Below are positions 1 to 13,036 of a stretch of DNA of 64,000 nt, piece by piece. The position numbers and the translations under genes are program-made. The notes beneath the pieces are model-generated. The model did no database searches, had not been told where the DNA came from, and saw only the letters and a list, made by a program, of their open reading frames with translations. The stretch is taken from contig QPFY01000008.1 in NCBI GenBank assembly GCA_003665825.1, positions 992,001-1,056,000 of the forward strand, written 5' to 3'. Within the stretch, counting starts at the first letter, position 1, and every line of letters begins with the position of its first letter. Source of the stretch: Microbotryum silenes-acaulis. Taxonomy: Eukaryota > Basidiomycota > Microbotryomycetes > Microbotryales > Microbotryaceae.

Positions 1-62
1 GAACCCTCCTTCGCTCCACCGCGCCCATCATCTGAACGCATTGTCGCTTCCTCCGGCACCGA

Positions 63-2167
63 TCAATAGTCTTCCGGCAGCTCGTACTCCGTGCCTCGCC
101 TGACACCGCCCCATCCAATCAACCGCCAGTGCTTGTCGATACGACGCGACAGGGCCACCTTCTCGCCAATTTCGGTCGCGGCGGGGGTGTTGAGCAAGAT
201 CTTGGCCAAATCGGCCTTGACCGAGACGACGCGACCACCTTCCGAGGTCGATCCAATGTTGACCATCAAGATCTCGTTCTTGGCCAACTTTTGCACCTTG
301 GTTTGCTTCTTGTCGTCGGTCTTTACACCGAGCAGTCGTCGCAGCAAGAAGTAGTTGATTTCGATCTCGGTGTAAATGGAGGGCAGTGAGCCCTTGGATC
401 CAAGGACTTGGCCGACAAGTCGATCACCTCGCGTCAGCTGGGGATCAATCACTGTGATACGAGGAGGAGGTTGATGATTTATCAGCTTCTCGCGTTGAGT
501 CGTATCGTAACCGAAATGAAAGACAACTGACAAGTTCCGACACCGATCAAGCCACCGGGGACGGCGAACTTGAGTTCGTTCTTTTCGGCGAGCAGCGTCA
601 CGATCTTGCTCCGGATCGGCTTGCAATTGATCTTGCCATCGGCATCCTTGGAAACGACACCCGGTCGTACCTCGATCTCTTGCCCCAGCTTGAGGACACC
701 CTTGAGCAACGAACCACCGGCAACACCACCTTTGAGGTCCTGCACCTCGGCACCGGGCTTATTGACATCGAACGATCGAATAACAATAAGCTTGGGCGAG
801 GTTGTGAAGTCACGGACGGGGACGGGGATCTTGGTGACGATGTATTCGACCAACGCCTCGATGTTGTACCGAAGTTGAGCCGAGATGGGGACAATCGGGG
901 CCGAGTCGGCAACCGTGCCCTTGACGAAGGTGAGGATCGATTGGTGGTGCTCGTCAGCCTGTTGTTCGCGGATGAGATCAACCTTGTTTTGCAGGACAAG
1001 GATGTGCTTGAGTTTCATGATCTCGATGGCGGCAAGATGCTCGGACGTCTGGGGTTGGGGGCAGGGTTCGTTGGCGGCAATCAGGAGTAATGCGGCGTCC
1101 ATGACGGCGGCACCGTTCAGCATGGTAGCCATGAGAATGTCGTGACCGGGGCAATCGACGAACGAGACATGTCTGCAGGGCGAAGAAGCGGACCAGGACC
1201 GGTCACGAGCGGCGCACAGTCAGCGGACTGGATCGTCGCTTCTCTCGGCCTAGCTTATCCGATCCACTCACCTCAGCAACTCCATCGTTCCACCACACCC
1301 TCTAACCTCGCACGGCGGATTGTCCTCCTTTTCTGACGAGTAAGACTTGTACGATCCTGGCCGCTCGCATTTGGGGTTTTTGCACTTGTAGATCTGCTCA
1401 GTCACAATGAGCGACCGTCAGCCTTCGAGCCCTCAGGAGGCAACCAGATCTAGATTGAATTGCATGAAAGGACTAACTTTGGCATTGGCGTAACCGAGCT
1501 TGATAGTGATGTTTCGCTCGAGCTCGTTCTTGAATCGGACGGTGTGAACCCCCGAAATTGCCTTGACCGTTTGCGATTTGCCGTGGGCGACATGTCCGAT
1601 GGTACCTGGAAAACAGATGAAGAGTTACTAGCCAGTGTCAGCCATCCATGTGGGACATGCTTGCTTGAGTAGTCATTGGTCGCAAGCCTCTCTTGAGGGA
1701 TCGGCGCAAAGTCGCATCACATCGACAAGACCGTGCCACGCTGGGCCGACCAACCTGACCCCCCCGCGCACTCGTCACCGCATAAAGCAAGCCTCTACAG
1801 TGACGATGTGTCGACAAACCAGCTCGTCATGTGGAACGGCCACTCGAGCGCAGCGCCGTGACCGCCCTGCCTTTGCCTTGCCTTGGTCGCGCCTTCAAGG
1901 ATGAAATGCAAACCTACCAATGTTGATGGTCGCCTGCTTGGAGATGACCTCGGGACTCAAAGGGTGCAGCTTGGACACGTCGACCTGCACTTCGGGCATG
2001 AGCGACAGTCGAGCCAAGGCTTCGGTGACACCGTAGGTCGGCTTGTCTTGCGTCGCACCACCGGTCGTCGTCGCACCGGCATCGTCACCCGATTCCGATC
2101 CCGAGTCGTGGTCCGAGTGGTCCGGGTTGAGGTGTGATTGCTGCAATGGCGAGGGGGAGGCGGCCAT
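63..2167 (-). CDS. GCD11: Translation initiation factor eIF2 subunit gamma
   Basis: This GTPase subunit of eIF2 carries initiator Met-tRNA to the 40S ribosome in the cytosol. Five exons can be read on the minus strand, roughly 1918-2167, 1484-1603, 1272-1394, 540-1171 and 63-450. The G1 motif GHVAHGKS is in exon 2. A zinc-knuckle-like stretch with the cysteines of [10 protein letters not shown] is in exon 3. The G3 motif DCPGHD and G4 motif NKVD are in exon 4, and a typical eIF2-gamma C-terminal beta-barrel with GWGGVRRG near the end closes exon 5. The start chosen gives an acidic Ser/Asp/Gly-rich leader, as in fungal homologues. The family is unmistakable; exact splice sites were placed by eye. 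Confidence 0.95.
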
Positions 2168-2635
2168 GGTGCAAAAGAAGCGTCGAGCTGAGCGTAACAG
2201 TCGACTAGAGGCGGAGGCTGAGGCTGAGGCTGAGTGAGCTCTGGGCTTGCGAGGCGAAGGTGCGCTCGGTGCGACGCGGCACAGTCGCGGCACAGCGTGG
2301 CAAGGGCGCGATCAAGAAATCGAGTCAAGCCTTTCGAAATTATAATTACCACGAACCCAGTCCGCCCCTCCGAGTAAGCGCGCCGCCGCGCGGTAAACAC
2401 TGCTAATGATGTATTGCCAGGAAAGCAAAAAAATAAAAATAAAAAAGAAATAATGCGCCCAATTGAGGAAGAAAAATAGACCAAGACCATACGTTGCAAT
2501 AAAGCGGGGTCATAGTACTAAGGCCCCGGAAGTCTTCGAGCAGTGATAGGAGGTGAAGTAAATGGTGGCGCGCGCGACTCAGATTCTGTCTTTGAGCAAG
2601 ACTAGCTGGAATGTTTAGTCTTGAAATAATATGGC
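2168..2635. other. Intergenic: eIF2-gamma promoter and tubulin 3' end
   Basis: This gap lies between two minus-strand genes. It should hold the eIF2-gamma promoter and the alpha-tubulin 3' UTR. An A-rich run at about 2425-2475 is the only distinctive sequence. No coding signal was seen. Confidence 0.6.
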
Positions 2636-4918
<2,283 letters not shown>

Positions 4919-5425
4919 GATGATCAGTTGAAGCGAGGCTTGGAGGGTGATGTTCTATTGGGCATGGAGAGAGAGGAAGGCGCACGTTGAGCCCGAGCCC
5001 GAATGTGTGAGTGAGGTGCCACGACGCCGCCGGGTGTCGGGGCATGCGCTTGGATCGACCTACAGTGTGAAGCAGTACTGCTAAGAGGCGACTCGATTCT
5101 CGTTGGAAACTTGTGTGAGTTACGAGCCAAGTAAACTCGAGAGCTCGCGTCGACGGAGAGTGCGTGGTCGGAAGGAAAAAAGCACCCGGCGTCGGCAGAA
5201 GTCGGGTAAGCGCTCCTGACTTTAGCTTGCGACAAGCCGACAGGAGGCCATATCCTGCGGCCCCAGCCGCCTTTCCTGGCGGAAACGTTTCACATATGTG
5301 ACTCTCTGGGACAAGCGACGAAAGTCTTGAATGGTACAATGGCAGAATGACATTCCACGGGGTATGTCAACCTCCAGACAAGCGACGGACAACACAAACT
5401 AGTACAGAGGGACGGTTTCATCCTG
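4919..5425. other. Intergenic: tubulin promoter and NHP2 3' end
   Basis: About 500 bp between two minus-strand genes. It should contain the alpha-tubulin promoter/5' leader and the NHP2 3' UTR. Several short open frames occur here, but none has protein-like composition or splice support. Confidence 0.55.
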
Positions 5426-6554
5426 TTAAAGGCGACCACCAGTAGAGAGGACCGGGATAGGCTCGGCGGAGTCAGTTGGGCCCGATCCACAAGATGTGAA
5501 ACGAGTTGCACACTTACCAGCTGCTTTACCTCGGTCTCGACTTCGCCATAGGACTCCTGAAACTCGGCCTCTGCCTCCTTCGCGCCCTCCTTCTCCGACT
5601 CGCCGGCCTTGAGCTTCTTCTTCATCCCGAGTTTGGCGACCATGACGCACGATGTTGGTCGCTTTGTTGACGATGCAGCACCGAGAGCCTCCTTCGACGT
5701 AACCCACTGTTCGAGGGAAACCAGGAAGGCTAGACTTGTCAGCTCAATGAAGGCAGGAATACGTAGGGGGTTGAGGGCATGGCTAGGGGCACGCCATGCC
5801 GGTCCGGAGAAGACAGACGCGGCGTCGACAATGACTTGTATGCCGTTCACGTACCACGTAAGGGCAGCTTGCCTCTTCGGCGAGCAGAGGAAGATGGGTG
5901 AGGATGTCGAGCGGCGAAATGTCGGCCGCCAGCACGACAATACTGTAAGATATGGCGTTAAAATACAAGCGTAAGCTCTCAAGCGTCGGTAATTGAATCC
6001 AAACAGCACGATATGCTGGGTTTACCCCTTCTCTCCCTTTCGGATCGACTTAACGACCTCCTTGACGCCTCGCTTGAGGTGCCGTGACTTTGAGGCTGCG
6101 AATAAGACGAGGGCGCAAGCAAGAGGTGTACGCCACCTATTGTCAGTTGTCGGTTGTTAAGAATTACTTGAGCCAACAAAGCATAAGCGTGGCAACGCGA
6201 ACGCCTGAGGAGATTGCTCAGACGAGGCCACGACTAGCAGTCGGTGTGGCCAGCGAGCTTCGCAATGGCGCCAGCGTTCCCCCCAAAGTGCACCCAGGAA
6301 TGAACGGACGACGTACCCTTCTTGACGAGCTTGAGCACGTGCTTGCCCGCCTTCTTCTGCGCGAGGGGTCGCGCGATCGGTGACAGCAACTCGACCGCAA
6401 CTTCCTTGTCATCGTCCTTGGACGACTCCTTGTCCTTCTTGCTCTTCTTGGACTTGCGCGGCGAGGCAGCAGCGTCGACGTCCATCGAAACATCCCCCGC
6501 AGCAGGCGCAGCGACCGCTCCTTCCTCGAGCACTTTGGCAGATCGCTTTCCCAT
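5426..6554 (-). CDS. NHP2: H/ACA snoRNP protein NHP2 (L7Ae family)
   Basis: A core protein of box H/ACA ribonucleoproteins, which guide rRNA pseudouridylation in the nucleolus. Minus-strand exons: a lysine-rich leader starting MGKRSAKVLEEG and ending in LSPIARPLAQKKAG, then SKSRHLKRGVKEVVKSIRKG, then VVLAADISPLDILTHLP, then TSKEALGAASSTKRPTSCVM with an acidic C-terminus, then a short last exon ending STGGRL. The order RGVKEVVK, LAADISP and TKRPTSCV is diagnostic of NHP2 within the L7Ae RNA-binding family. The N-terminal basic and acidic stretch is longer than in yeast NHP2. The 3'-most exon was placed by a GAG acceptor in phase and is the least certain part. Confidence 0.9.
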
Positions 6555-7683
6555 CCTGTGTGTTGTAAGGAACCGGTGCAGGTGTGGGTGATATGGCGCT
6601 GTGGTGGACCGTGTGCTGGTCTGTCGGGGCGTGTCGTCGAGCCAGACGCGGGCAGTCTCGCTGCTTCCCGAAACTGCTCAATACGAAGCCCATATCCTCC
6701 ACTACCAATTCTGATCGTGCCGCTTTACTGTTACTGTTAGTCGCTGAGTCCGGCTCGTGTCCAAATTAATAACCCGTCTCCCGCTGGCAAAATCACAATC
6801 GCTACGGGAGAATTCCAGGCAAAAAATGCAGCACTTTTCGGAAACGGTGTGCATGCATCACTAACTTAGCAAGTTTCGCGATGTTTTCACAGGCTCAGCG
6901 ATCACATCTGCGGCGGCGCTCGATATGCGTAGTAGCGAGGCACGAGCGCAACGGCACAGACTCGTTTTGTGGACTGCAAAAGTGCTGTGAAGTGTTCTTC
7001 GATTCTCTTTTACGACCGAAATATCTCCTATGATTTTCGGCAAAGCCCGGTAGAGTGGTTACTCGTGTGGAGGCGGCGTGCGGCAGCGCCTCATTAGTAA
7101 TTACGTCAATTACGTCAACCCTAATGCGGAAAGGGCGCTTGGGCCCGAGCCCGACGGGCACAGGCAGTGCAAGTCTCACTTTGGCACTCGGCCATTGTGA
7201 GTCGTGACCTTTCGCGGCACCGCCCATGAGATAGGGAGTCCTTCGCAGCCTCCGAGTCGGCAGGAAGTGGGGCAGGTGCGTGGGGACGAGGGCTACAAAG
7301 AGAACAGTCTAACGGGCAGGTAGTACCGCCCATGTGGATTCTCCGATCCTTCCCTCCACCTGTCGACGACTCGCACTAAAATCCACTACTCAAGCTTTGC
7401 CGACCGTTGCCCCTTTAGGCTTCCGCACGCTCCTAAGACTCATCTCGATCAGAGTTCCTAGGGTGCACCGCCTGCTCCACAGGAAACCCCCAAAGAACCC
7501 CATCCTGCACCACCCTTGTTTCCCTCCTTCACGTTACTTCCAACTCCTCGAACCTCCTACCGTATCTCTTGCCTGTCACTTACCCTCGCCAAGCCCTGCA
7601 CCTCAAATAAATCGACGATCTCGGCTCGCGAGTCGCTTCCGCTCAACCACCCAGCTTCTCCCCCACGGGCTCGCACGAACACG
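6555..7683. other. Divergent intergenic region between NHP2 and the first oxidase
   Basis: A 1.1-kb region between the minus-strand NHP2 start and the plus-strand oxidase start, so it contains two promoters. The half next to the oxidase is rich in CT and CCT runs (7340-7680), as often seen in fungal 5' leaders. A tandem TTACGTCA pair lies at 7101-7117 (separate entry). No convincing gene was found. Confidence 0.6.
7101..7117. promoter_or_regulatory. Tandem CRE/ATF-like sites
   Basis: Two exact copies of TTACGTCA start 9 bp apart (7101-7108 and 7110-7117), about 570 bp upstream of the oxidase ATG and 550 bp upstream of the NHP2 ATG. This octamer is a known binding consensus of bZIP ATF/CREB proteins. 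Which gene it serves cannot be told from sequence. Confidence 0.5.
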
Positions 7684-9576
7684 ATGCGCTTCGTCTCATC
7701 TTTCGTCTCAACCGTGGCCGCGGCTGCACTGGTCTCGGCGGCCCCCGTCCGTCGTGACAACGAGCAAGACTTTTTGTCTTGTCTCGCATCCAACCCGTCG
7801 CTCAACTTTGTCAGCTCGTCGTCGAACCCATCGCAGTTTACCAGCTTGACAGGTGAGTTCGGGCTTGTGGCCGCTTCGGAATTGCACCGCCGACGGAATA
7901 CCGAGCTGCCAAATCTCAATTCGGGTGTCCTCTTCCGATTATTCTCACAGCGGCATTCAACCAACGTCTCTCATCGTCGGCAGCGGCAGTCGTGAGCCCC
8001 AACGATGCACAAGGTGTTGCAGCAGCGGTCACTTGCGCTCGAAACTCCAACAAACCCGTGACCGCTCGAGGCGGCGGTCACTCCTACGCGGCATATGGCG
8101 TAGGCAACGGCAACGCCCAAGGCCTCGTCGTCTATCTTAGCAACTTCCAGAACATCGCGCTGGATCAGGACAACTTCACGGTCATCGTGGGCGGGGGCGC
8201 TCATCTCGGCGACATTGCGGTCCAGCTCGACAAATGGGGTCTCGGTCTGGCCCATGGCGTCTGTCCCTTCGTCGGAGTTGGTGGGCACGCCGCGTTTGGT
8301 GGCTTCGGATATGCATCTCGTGCCTGGGGCCTCACTCTTGATGCGATCACCGCCTTCGACGTCGTCTTGGCGAACGGTACCTACATCGCGGGCCTAACAA
8401 GGGACCAAGATCCCGATCTCTTCTGGTCCTTGTCGGGTGCCGCGCCGAACTATGGCATTGTGACCGCGTACCATTTCCTCGCACACCGGAAACCCGACAA
8501 CGCAGTCCGCTTCAAGTACGACTACTCGGGAGCGTCGGCTGAGACGATGACACAAGCTTTCCTCGCGTACCAACAGTGGGGCAAATCGTCTTCGCCACCC
8601 AACCTCGGCATCACTTACGCTGTACACCCTGGAGGCTCGCTTGAGATCTCGGGTGTCTACTATGGCAGTGGGGACGCGTTCACTCAGCTTATGACACCGT
8701 TCGAAGCGACTTTGCCCAGCGGCGCGTCGAAAAGCATAAACTACACGATGTCGTGGATCGACTCGTTACAGGCGCTCGCGGGATCGCAAGCTTTATCTAC
8801 GCAAGGTCAGAACGATTACGTAAGTTTGATTCCCGGCGCAACCGTCTCAGAAGTGGAGCTCTTGGCTGATCTTTGGTGCCCGTCTCCTTTCACAGCGAGA
8901 TTCTTTCTATGCCAAGTCGCTCATGACGCCCGATTCGGATCAGCTCATCACTGAAGACGCCGCGAGGGCCTACTTCACCTACCTTCGAAACACGCAGACG
9001 AGTACAATGTGGTTCGTCGAGGTCAATCTCTATGGTGGCGTCGGCTCAGCGATCAATGCCGTATCACTCGATCAAAGCTCGTTCGCACATCGCTCGATGC
9101 TTTTGACCTTTCAGATGTATGCCTCATCATCGACATACAGCAATCCCTACCCAGAGGAAGGGTTTTCGTTTGTTTCTGGGTGAGTGGGCTCCACCATCCA
9201 GATCGGATCGTCCTCGTCGTCCGTCTTCTTACACACACACGACATTTTATGTACCTCTAGCATGTACGACGCCCTGCTCAATCCGATGAAGGATGCTTGG
9301 GGTAACACATACGGATCATATGTCAACTATGGTAAGTTTCGACGACTGGCATCCCCATTCATGTCCATGCACGTCCTCCTTCTGACGACTGGTTGGCTCT
9401 TTCTCCTATCAGCCGATCCGGCATTATCCTTTGACGAGGTCAAGACGCTGTACTGGGGCTCGCAATACGACCGACTGTCGGCCATGCGAGCGAAATACGA
9501 CCCGACACAGGTTTTCATGAACCCCCAAGCCATTCAGCCGTACGACCAAGCCAAGGTCAACAAGCTGGCGGAATGA
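7684..9576 (+). CDS. Secreted FAD-linked oxidase, AA7/berberine-bridge type (paralogue 1)
   Basis: A predicted extracellular flavoprotein of the VAO superfamily, the group that oxidises sugars or oligosaccharides at C1 (AA7) or alkaloid-like substrates. Exons 7684-7852, 7951-8819, 8896-9179, 9261-9331 and 9413-9576 splice in phase to 518 residues. It has a hydrophobic signal peptide ending around PVRR. The PCMH-type FAD domain follows, with GGGHSY (His near residue 100) and AHGVCPFVGVGGH (Cys near 161). A His/Cys pair about 60 residues apart is the signature of bicovalent FAD attachment in glucooligosaccharide oxidase. The C-terminal BBE segment has YDPTQVFMNPQAI. The true substrate is not visible. 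A paralogue lies directly downstream. Confidence 0.88.
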
Positions 9577-10506
9577 TACCTGGAAACACTTTCTCCACAG
9601 GCTCCACACATAGACACTTATAGTACTACTTTGACGATATCGCATCTTCGCATTTCAATTATCCCTTATTCGCTTTTCTATTAGCAATCTTGCACTCTCT
9701 TACTTGTAGCTTCTTGATGATTATATATATATGTGTGTGTTGCAACTTATGAAACCGATGAGATCATCCGGAACATTAACTTATGTGAGAAGTTCGATGA
9801 TGTCAAAAGTTCAACGAATTTGCGAGCGGAGCGATTAGCGAATCTTGTCGGCTCGAGGAAGCCTTGAACGACATGTTCGTTGTTAGGCGCTGGGATAAAG
9901 ATGAGATCGAAGAGACGGGTCGAGCTACATTCAAAGATCATAGTTATGATCAGAGGAGCACCCCCGGACTCCCGATCTTCTTAAAGAAAGGGGCAAAAAA
10001 ATCCAGGGGGCTTGCCTCGATTAAATGCTTCCCGGGCTGGGCTGTTGCATGTGGCACGACTTTTTGTTGGCATTCGGAGCTTCGAGCCATTATCATGGAG
10101 CGGACTCCTTATTTATTTCCATTATGTCAGCTTTACACTGCAATTTTATCCAAGCGGCGGTGGAAGGACTATAGATTGGGACATTCAAACAGGCAGCGCC
10201 GGTGCCAGTGCCGTCGGCCTTCTCAATTGGGTCATCCTCCCTTCGGCGTTCGCTTCGGGCAGTGCACGCACAAATAACCCCCGTTGGAGGCGGCTCTACA
10301 ATTGCGAGGCTGGGCGTCCCTGAGCCCGAACACTCGTCTTAGACGGTTCTTTCTCTTCTTCCCGACAACACTAATTTTTTTTTCTCACAGCTTCCATCGT
10401 TCGTGTCTTTCCCTCTCGCTTGACTCCGATCGAGCGTCAAGTTGATCGGCTCGTTGAGCAACCGACACGGCATCCGACGGCACGTTCAGGGCAACTCGCA
10501 GCCTCA
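9577..10506. other. Intergenic between the two oxidases
   Basis: A 930-bp gap in the tandem pair. It begins with the 3' UTR of paralogue 1 and includes a TA/TG microsatellite at about 9722-9740. It ends in the pyrimidine-rich leader of paralogue 2 (10330-10400). Open frames at 9864-10323 lack protein-like composition. Confidence 0.6.
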
Positions 10507-12313
10507 ATGATGCTTCGCCTCTTGGCCTGCCTCGTCGTCGTCGTCGGCCTGGCGTCCATCGTCTCTGCAGTGCCCGTCAACAGTAGCAGCCAAGCAGGAA
10601 CTTTTTTATCATGTCTGTCGTCTCAACCTTCGCTCAACCTTGCCACCTGGCACAAGGACCGTCGAGAGTTTACGAACCTCACCGGTGAGCTTCCCGCCAC
10701 TGCCAGCACAGCTCGAGCGATCGACGCGCCACCTGCGCTGTACTGACGCACGATCACGACCCTCTTCCACAGCTGCATTTAATCAGCGACTCTACTCATC
10801 GGCATCGGCAGTCGTTTCGCCCAAGGATGCCAACGCGGTCGCTGCTGCGGTCACGTGTGCCCAAAAGTTCAACCGACCTGTCACCGCTCGGGGAGGCGGT
10901 CACTCGTACGCCGGCTATGGCATCGGCAGCGGACTCGATGCGGGGCTCGTCGTTTACCTTAGCAATCTCCAGAATATTGAACTGAAGGAGGACAATTTCA
11001 CAGTTATTGTTGGCGGCGGCGCTCTTCTCGGCGATATCGCACTCCAGCTCAATGAATGGGGTCTCGCAGTGGCCCACGGCACGTGCCCTATGGTCGGCGT
11101 GGGGGGACATGCCGGGTTCGGTGGCTTTGGTTTCATTTCCAGAAAGTGGGGCCTGACACTCGATGCCATTTCCGCTTTTGATATCGTCCTTGCGAACGGC
11201 ACCTACGTCCAAGGCCTCACTCGCGAACAGGATCCAGATCTCTTCTGGGCCCTATCGGGCGCGGCGCCGAACTACGGCATAGTAACGGCATACCACTTCG
11301 TCGCCCATCAGAAACCAACCAACGTCGTCCAGTTCGACTATGGGTTCAGCGGGCTATCGCCAGCAGCGATGACGCAGGCTTTCCTGGCCTTTCAGGCCTG
11401 GGGCAAGAATTCTTCGCCGCCCGAGCTCGGTATCCAAGCTGTCATCGGGGCCAACGGCTCGCTCGACCTCTCGGGTCTCTACTATGGGTCTGGGGAGAAT
11501 TTCACCAACCTGATGGCTCCGTTTGTGGCGAGTCTCCCGAGCGGCGTCTCGCCCGCAATAAATTATACGATGTCGTGGATCGATTCTCTGGTCATTGCGG
11601 CCCAGGGACAAGCGCTGTCGTCCAAAGGCCAGCAGGACACCGTGAGTGCATGTCCCCAATTGAGGCACATGCGCAGGATTCGAGTACTCACCCGTAGGCC
11701 TCCTCATCGACGCCCATCCAGAGGGATTGTTTCTACGCCAAGTCGTTGATGACGCCGGACTCGGACCAGCTCATCACTGAGGAAGCAGCGAACGCCTTCT
11801 CGTACCTGCAAAACACCGAGACGACTACGCAGTGGTTCGTCGAGATCGATCTCTATGGCGGTGCCGGGTCTTACATCAACTCAGTCCCATTGAACCAGAG
11901 TTCATTCGCGCACCGGTCGTCGTTGTTGACGTTCCAAATGTACGCTTCATCGCCGACGCTCAACAACCCCTTCCCCGACTATGGGTTCTCTTATGTCGAC
12001 GGTATGTACAATGCTCTCGTCGACCCCATGAAGGCTGCCTGGAGTACCACATACGGATCATACGTGAACTACAGTGAGTTGTGTTCCGGAGGCCGTACCA
12101 CCGTCAGCTTTCCGCTCATCACCCCCCGATACATTCCCAGTCGATCCCATGTTGTCTCCCAGCGAGGTCAAGGCTCTGTATTGGAGCTCGCAGTACGACC
12201 GCCTCTCACAATTGAGGGCAAAGTACGATCCCGACCAAACGCTGTGGAACCCGCAGGCAATCCAACCCACAGTCTCGTCGGTCGTCTCGCGCCGCTCAGT
12301 AGGCGAGCTTTGA
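10507..12313 (+). CDS. Secreted FAD-linked oxidase, AA7/berberine-bridge type (paralogue 2)
   Basis: Tandem paralogue of the preceding oxidase in the same orientation. Exons 10507-10684, 10773-11641, 11722-12073 and 12141-12313 splice to 523 residues. It starts with a strongly hydrophobic signal peptide (MMLRLLACLVVVVGLASI). The flavinylation pair is conserved as GGGHSY and AHGTCPMVGVGGH, and exon 2 has the same length (869 nt) as in paralogue 1. The GTCP form is closer to the canonical AA7 motif than GVCP in the neighbour. The intron that interrupts the FSFVSG/MYDAL region of paralogue 1 is absent here, where the reading runs straight through FSYVDGMYNAL. Probably an extracellular carbohydrate oxidase; substrate unknown. 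Confidence 0.88.
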
Positions 12314-13036
12314 TGGGAAGCGACGCCTTGGTACCTCGATGCGTCATGGTCCCTTTTTTATATGATACTGCTTAGCCAGTCTTGTACACCAATATATTGC
12401 GTCCTTTGCGCGCACTTGTAGCCCCTCTGCATTTCAGTCTTAATTCGAAGTCTTCTTCAGCTCGAACAAGTCGACGCGCGATCGCGCGGGCCGAATTACA
12501 CGCCGAGCTCAATTCGCGAACTTGACGCTCGTCGGGCTTGGGGCCTCGCGCCAAGGAGCGCGTAGTGACTGATACGACTCGACAAAGTTGAGGTTCATAT
12601 ATAGTCATCCAAAAGTTGCTGGTGCCGGCCTATGTGCATCATTTGTACATTAATTTACACTCGGCGCCGACTTGATGAGGGGCCATTGAGGGCATCGGTT
12701 TGGACACTCATCGGGGAAACTCAACGATGACAAACCTGACTAACGGGACGGAGCTTGGCGAGACTCCCCGGCCGAGAGGTCATCTACAGATGTTGCCATG
12801 AGACAGCGCTCACTGTTTTTGGATCGCTTCCATCATCCATTATCAGCACTTGACCTATCTACTTACAAGCCCGCGACCGCATTCGCACTCGAGGAAGCTC
12901 ACGTCTACGAAGGATCAGATTATCAGCAGATCAGGTTGTTACGCCGGAACCTGAACGGCCTGAACCCCCGGACTCAAGCCTCGGCTCGTTGCTCGGCTCA
13001 GCGGCTGGCCTGCTGCGAAGCGCGTCACCAGATTGA
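12314..13036. other. Intergenic: oxidase 3' end and VTT-protein promoter
   Basis: About 720 bp between two plus-strand genes. No repeat, RNA gene or convincing coding segment was recognised. The last 100 bp should be the leader of the downstream gene. Confidence 0.5.

Noticed and set aside
6895..7333. Minus-strand open frames as a gene
   Set aside because: Composition is not protein-like, there is no splice support, and the region overlaps the presumed oxidase and NHP2 promoters.
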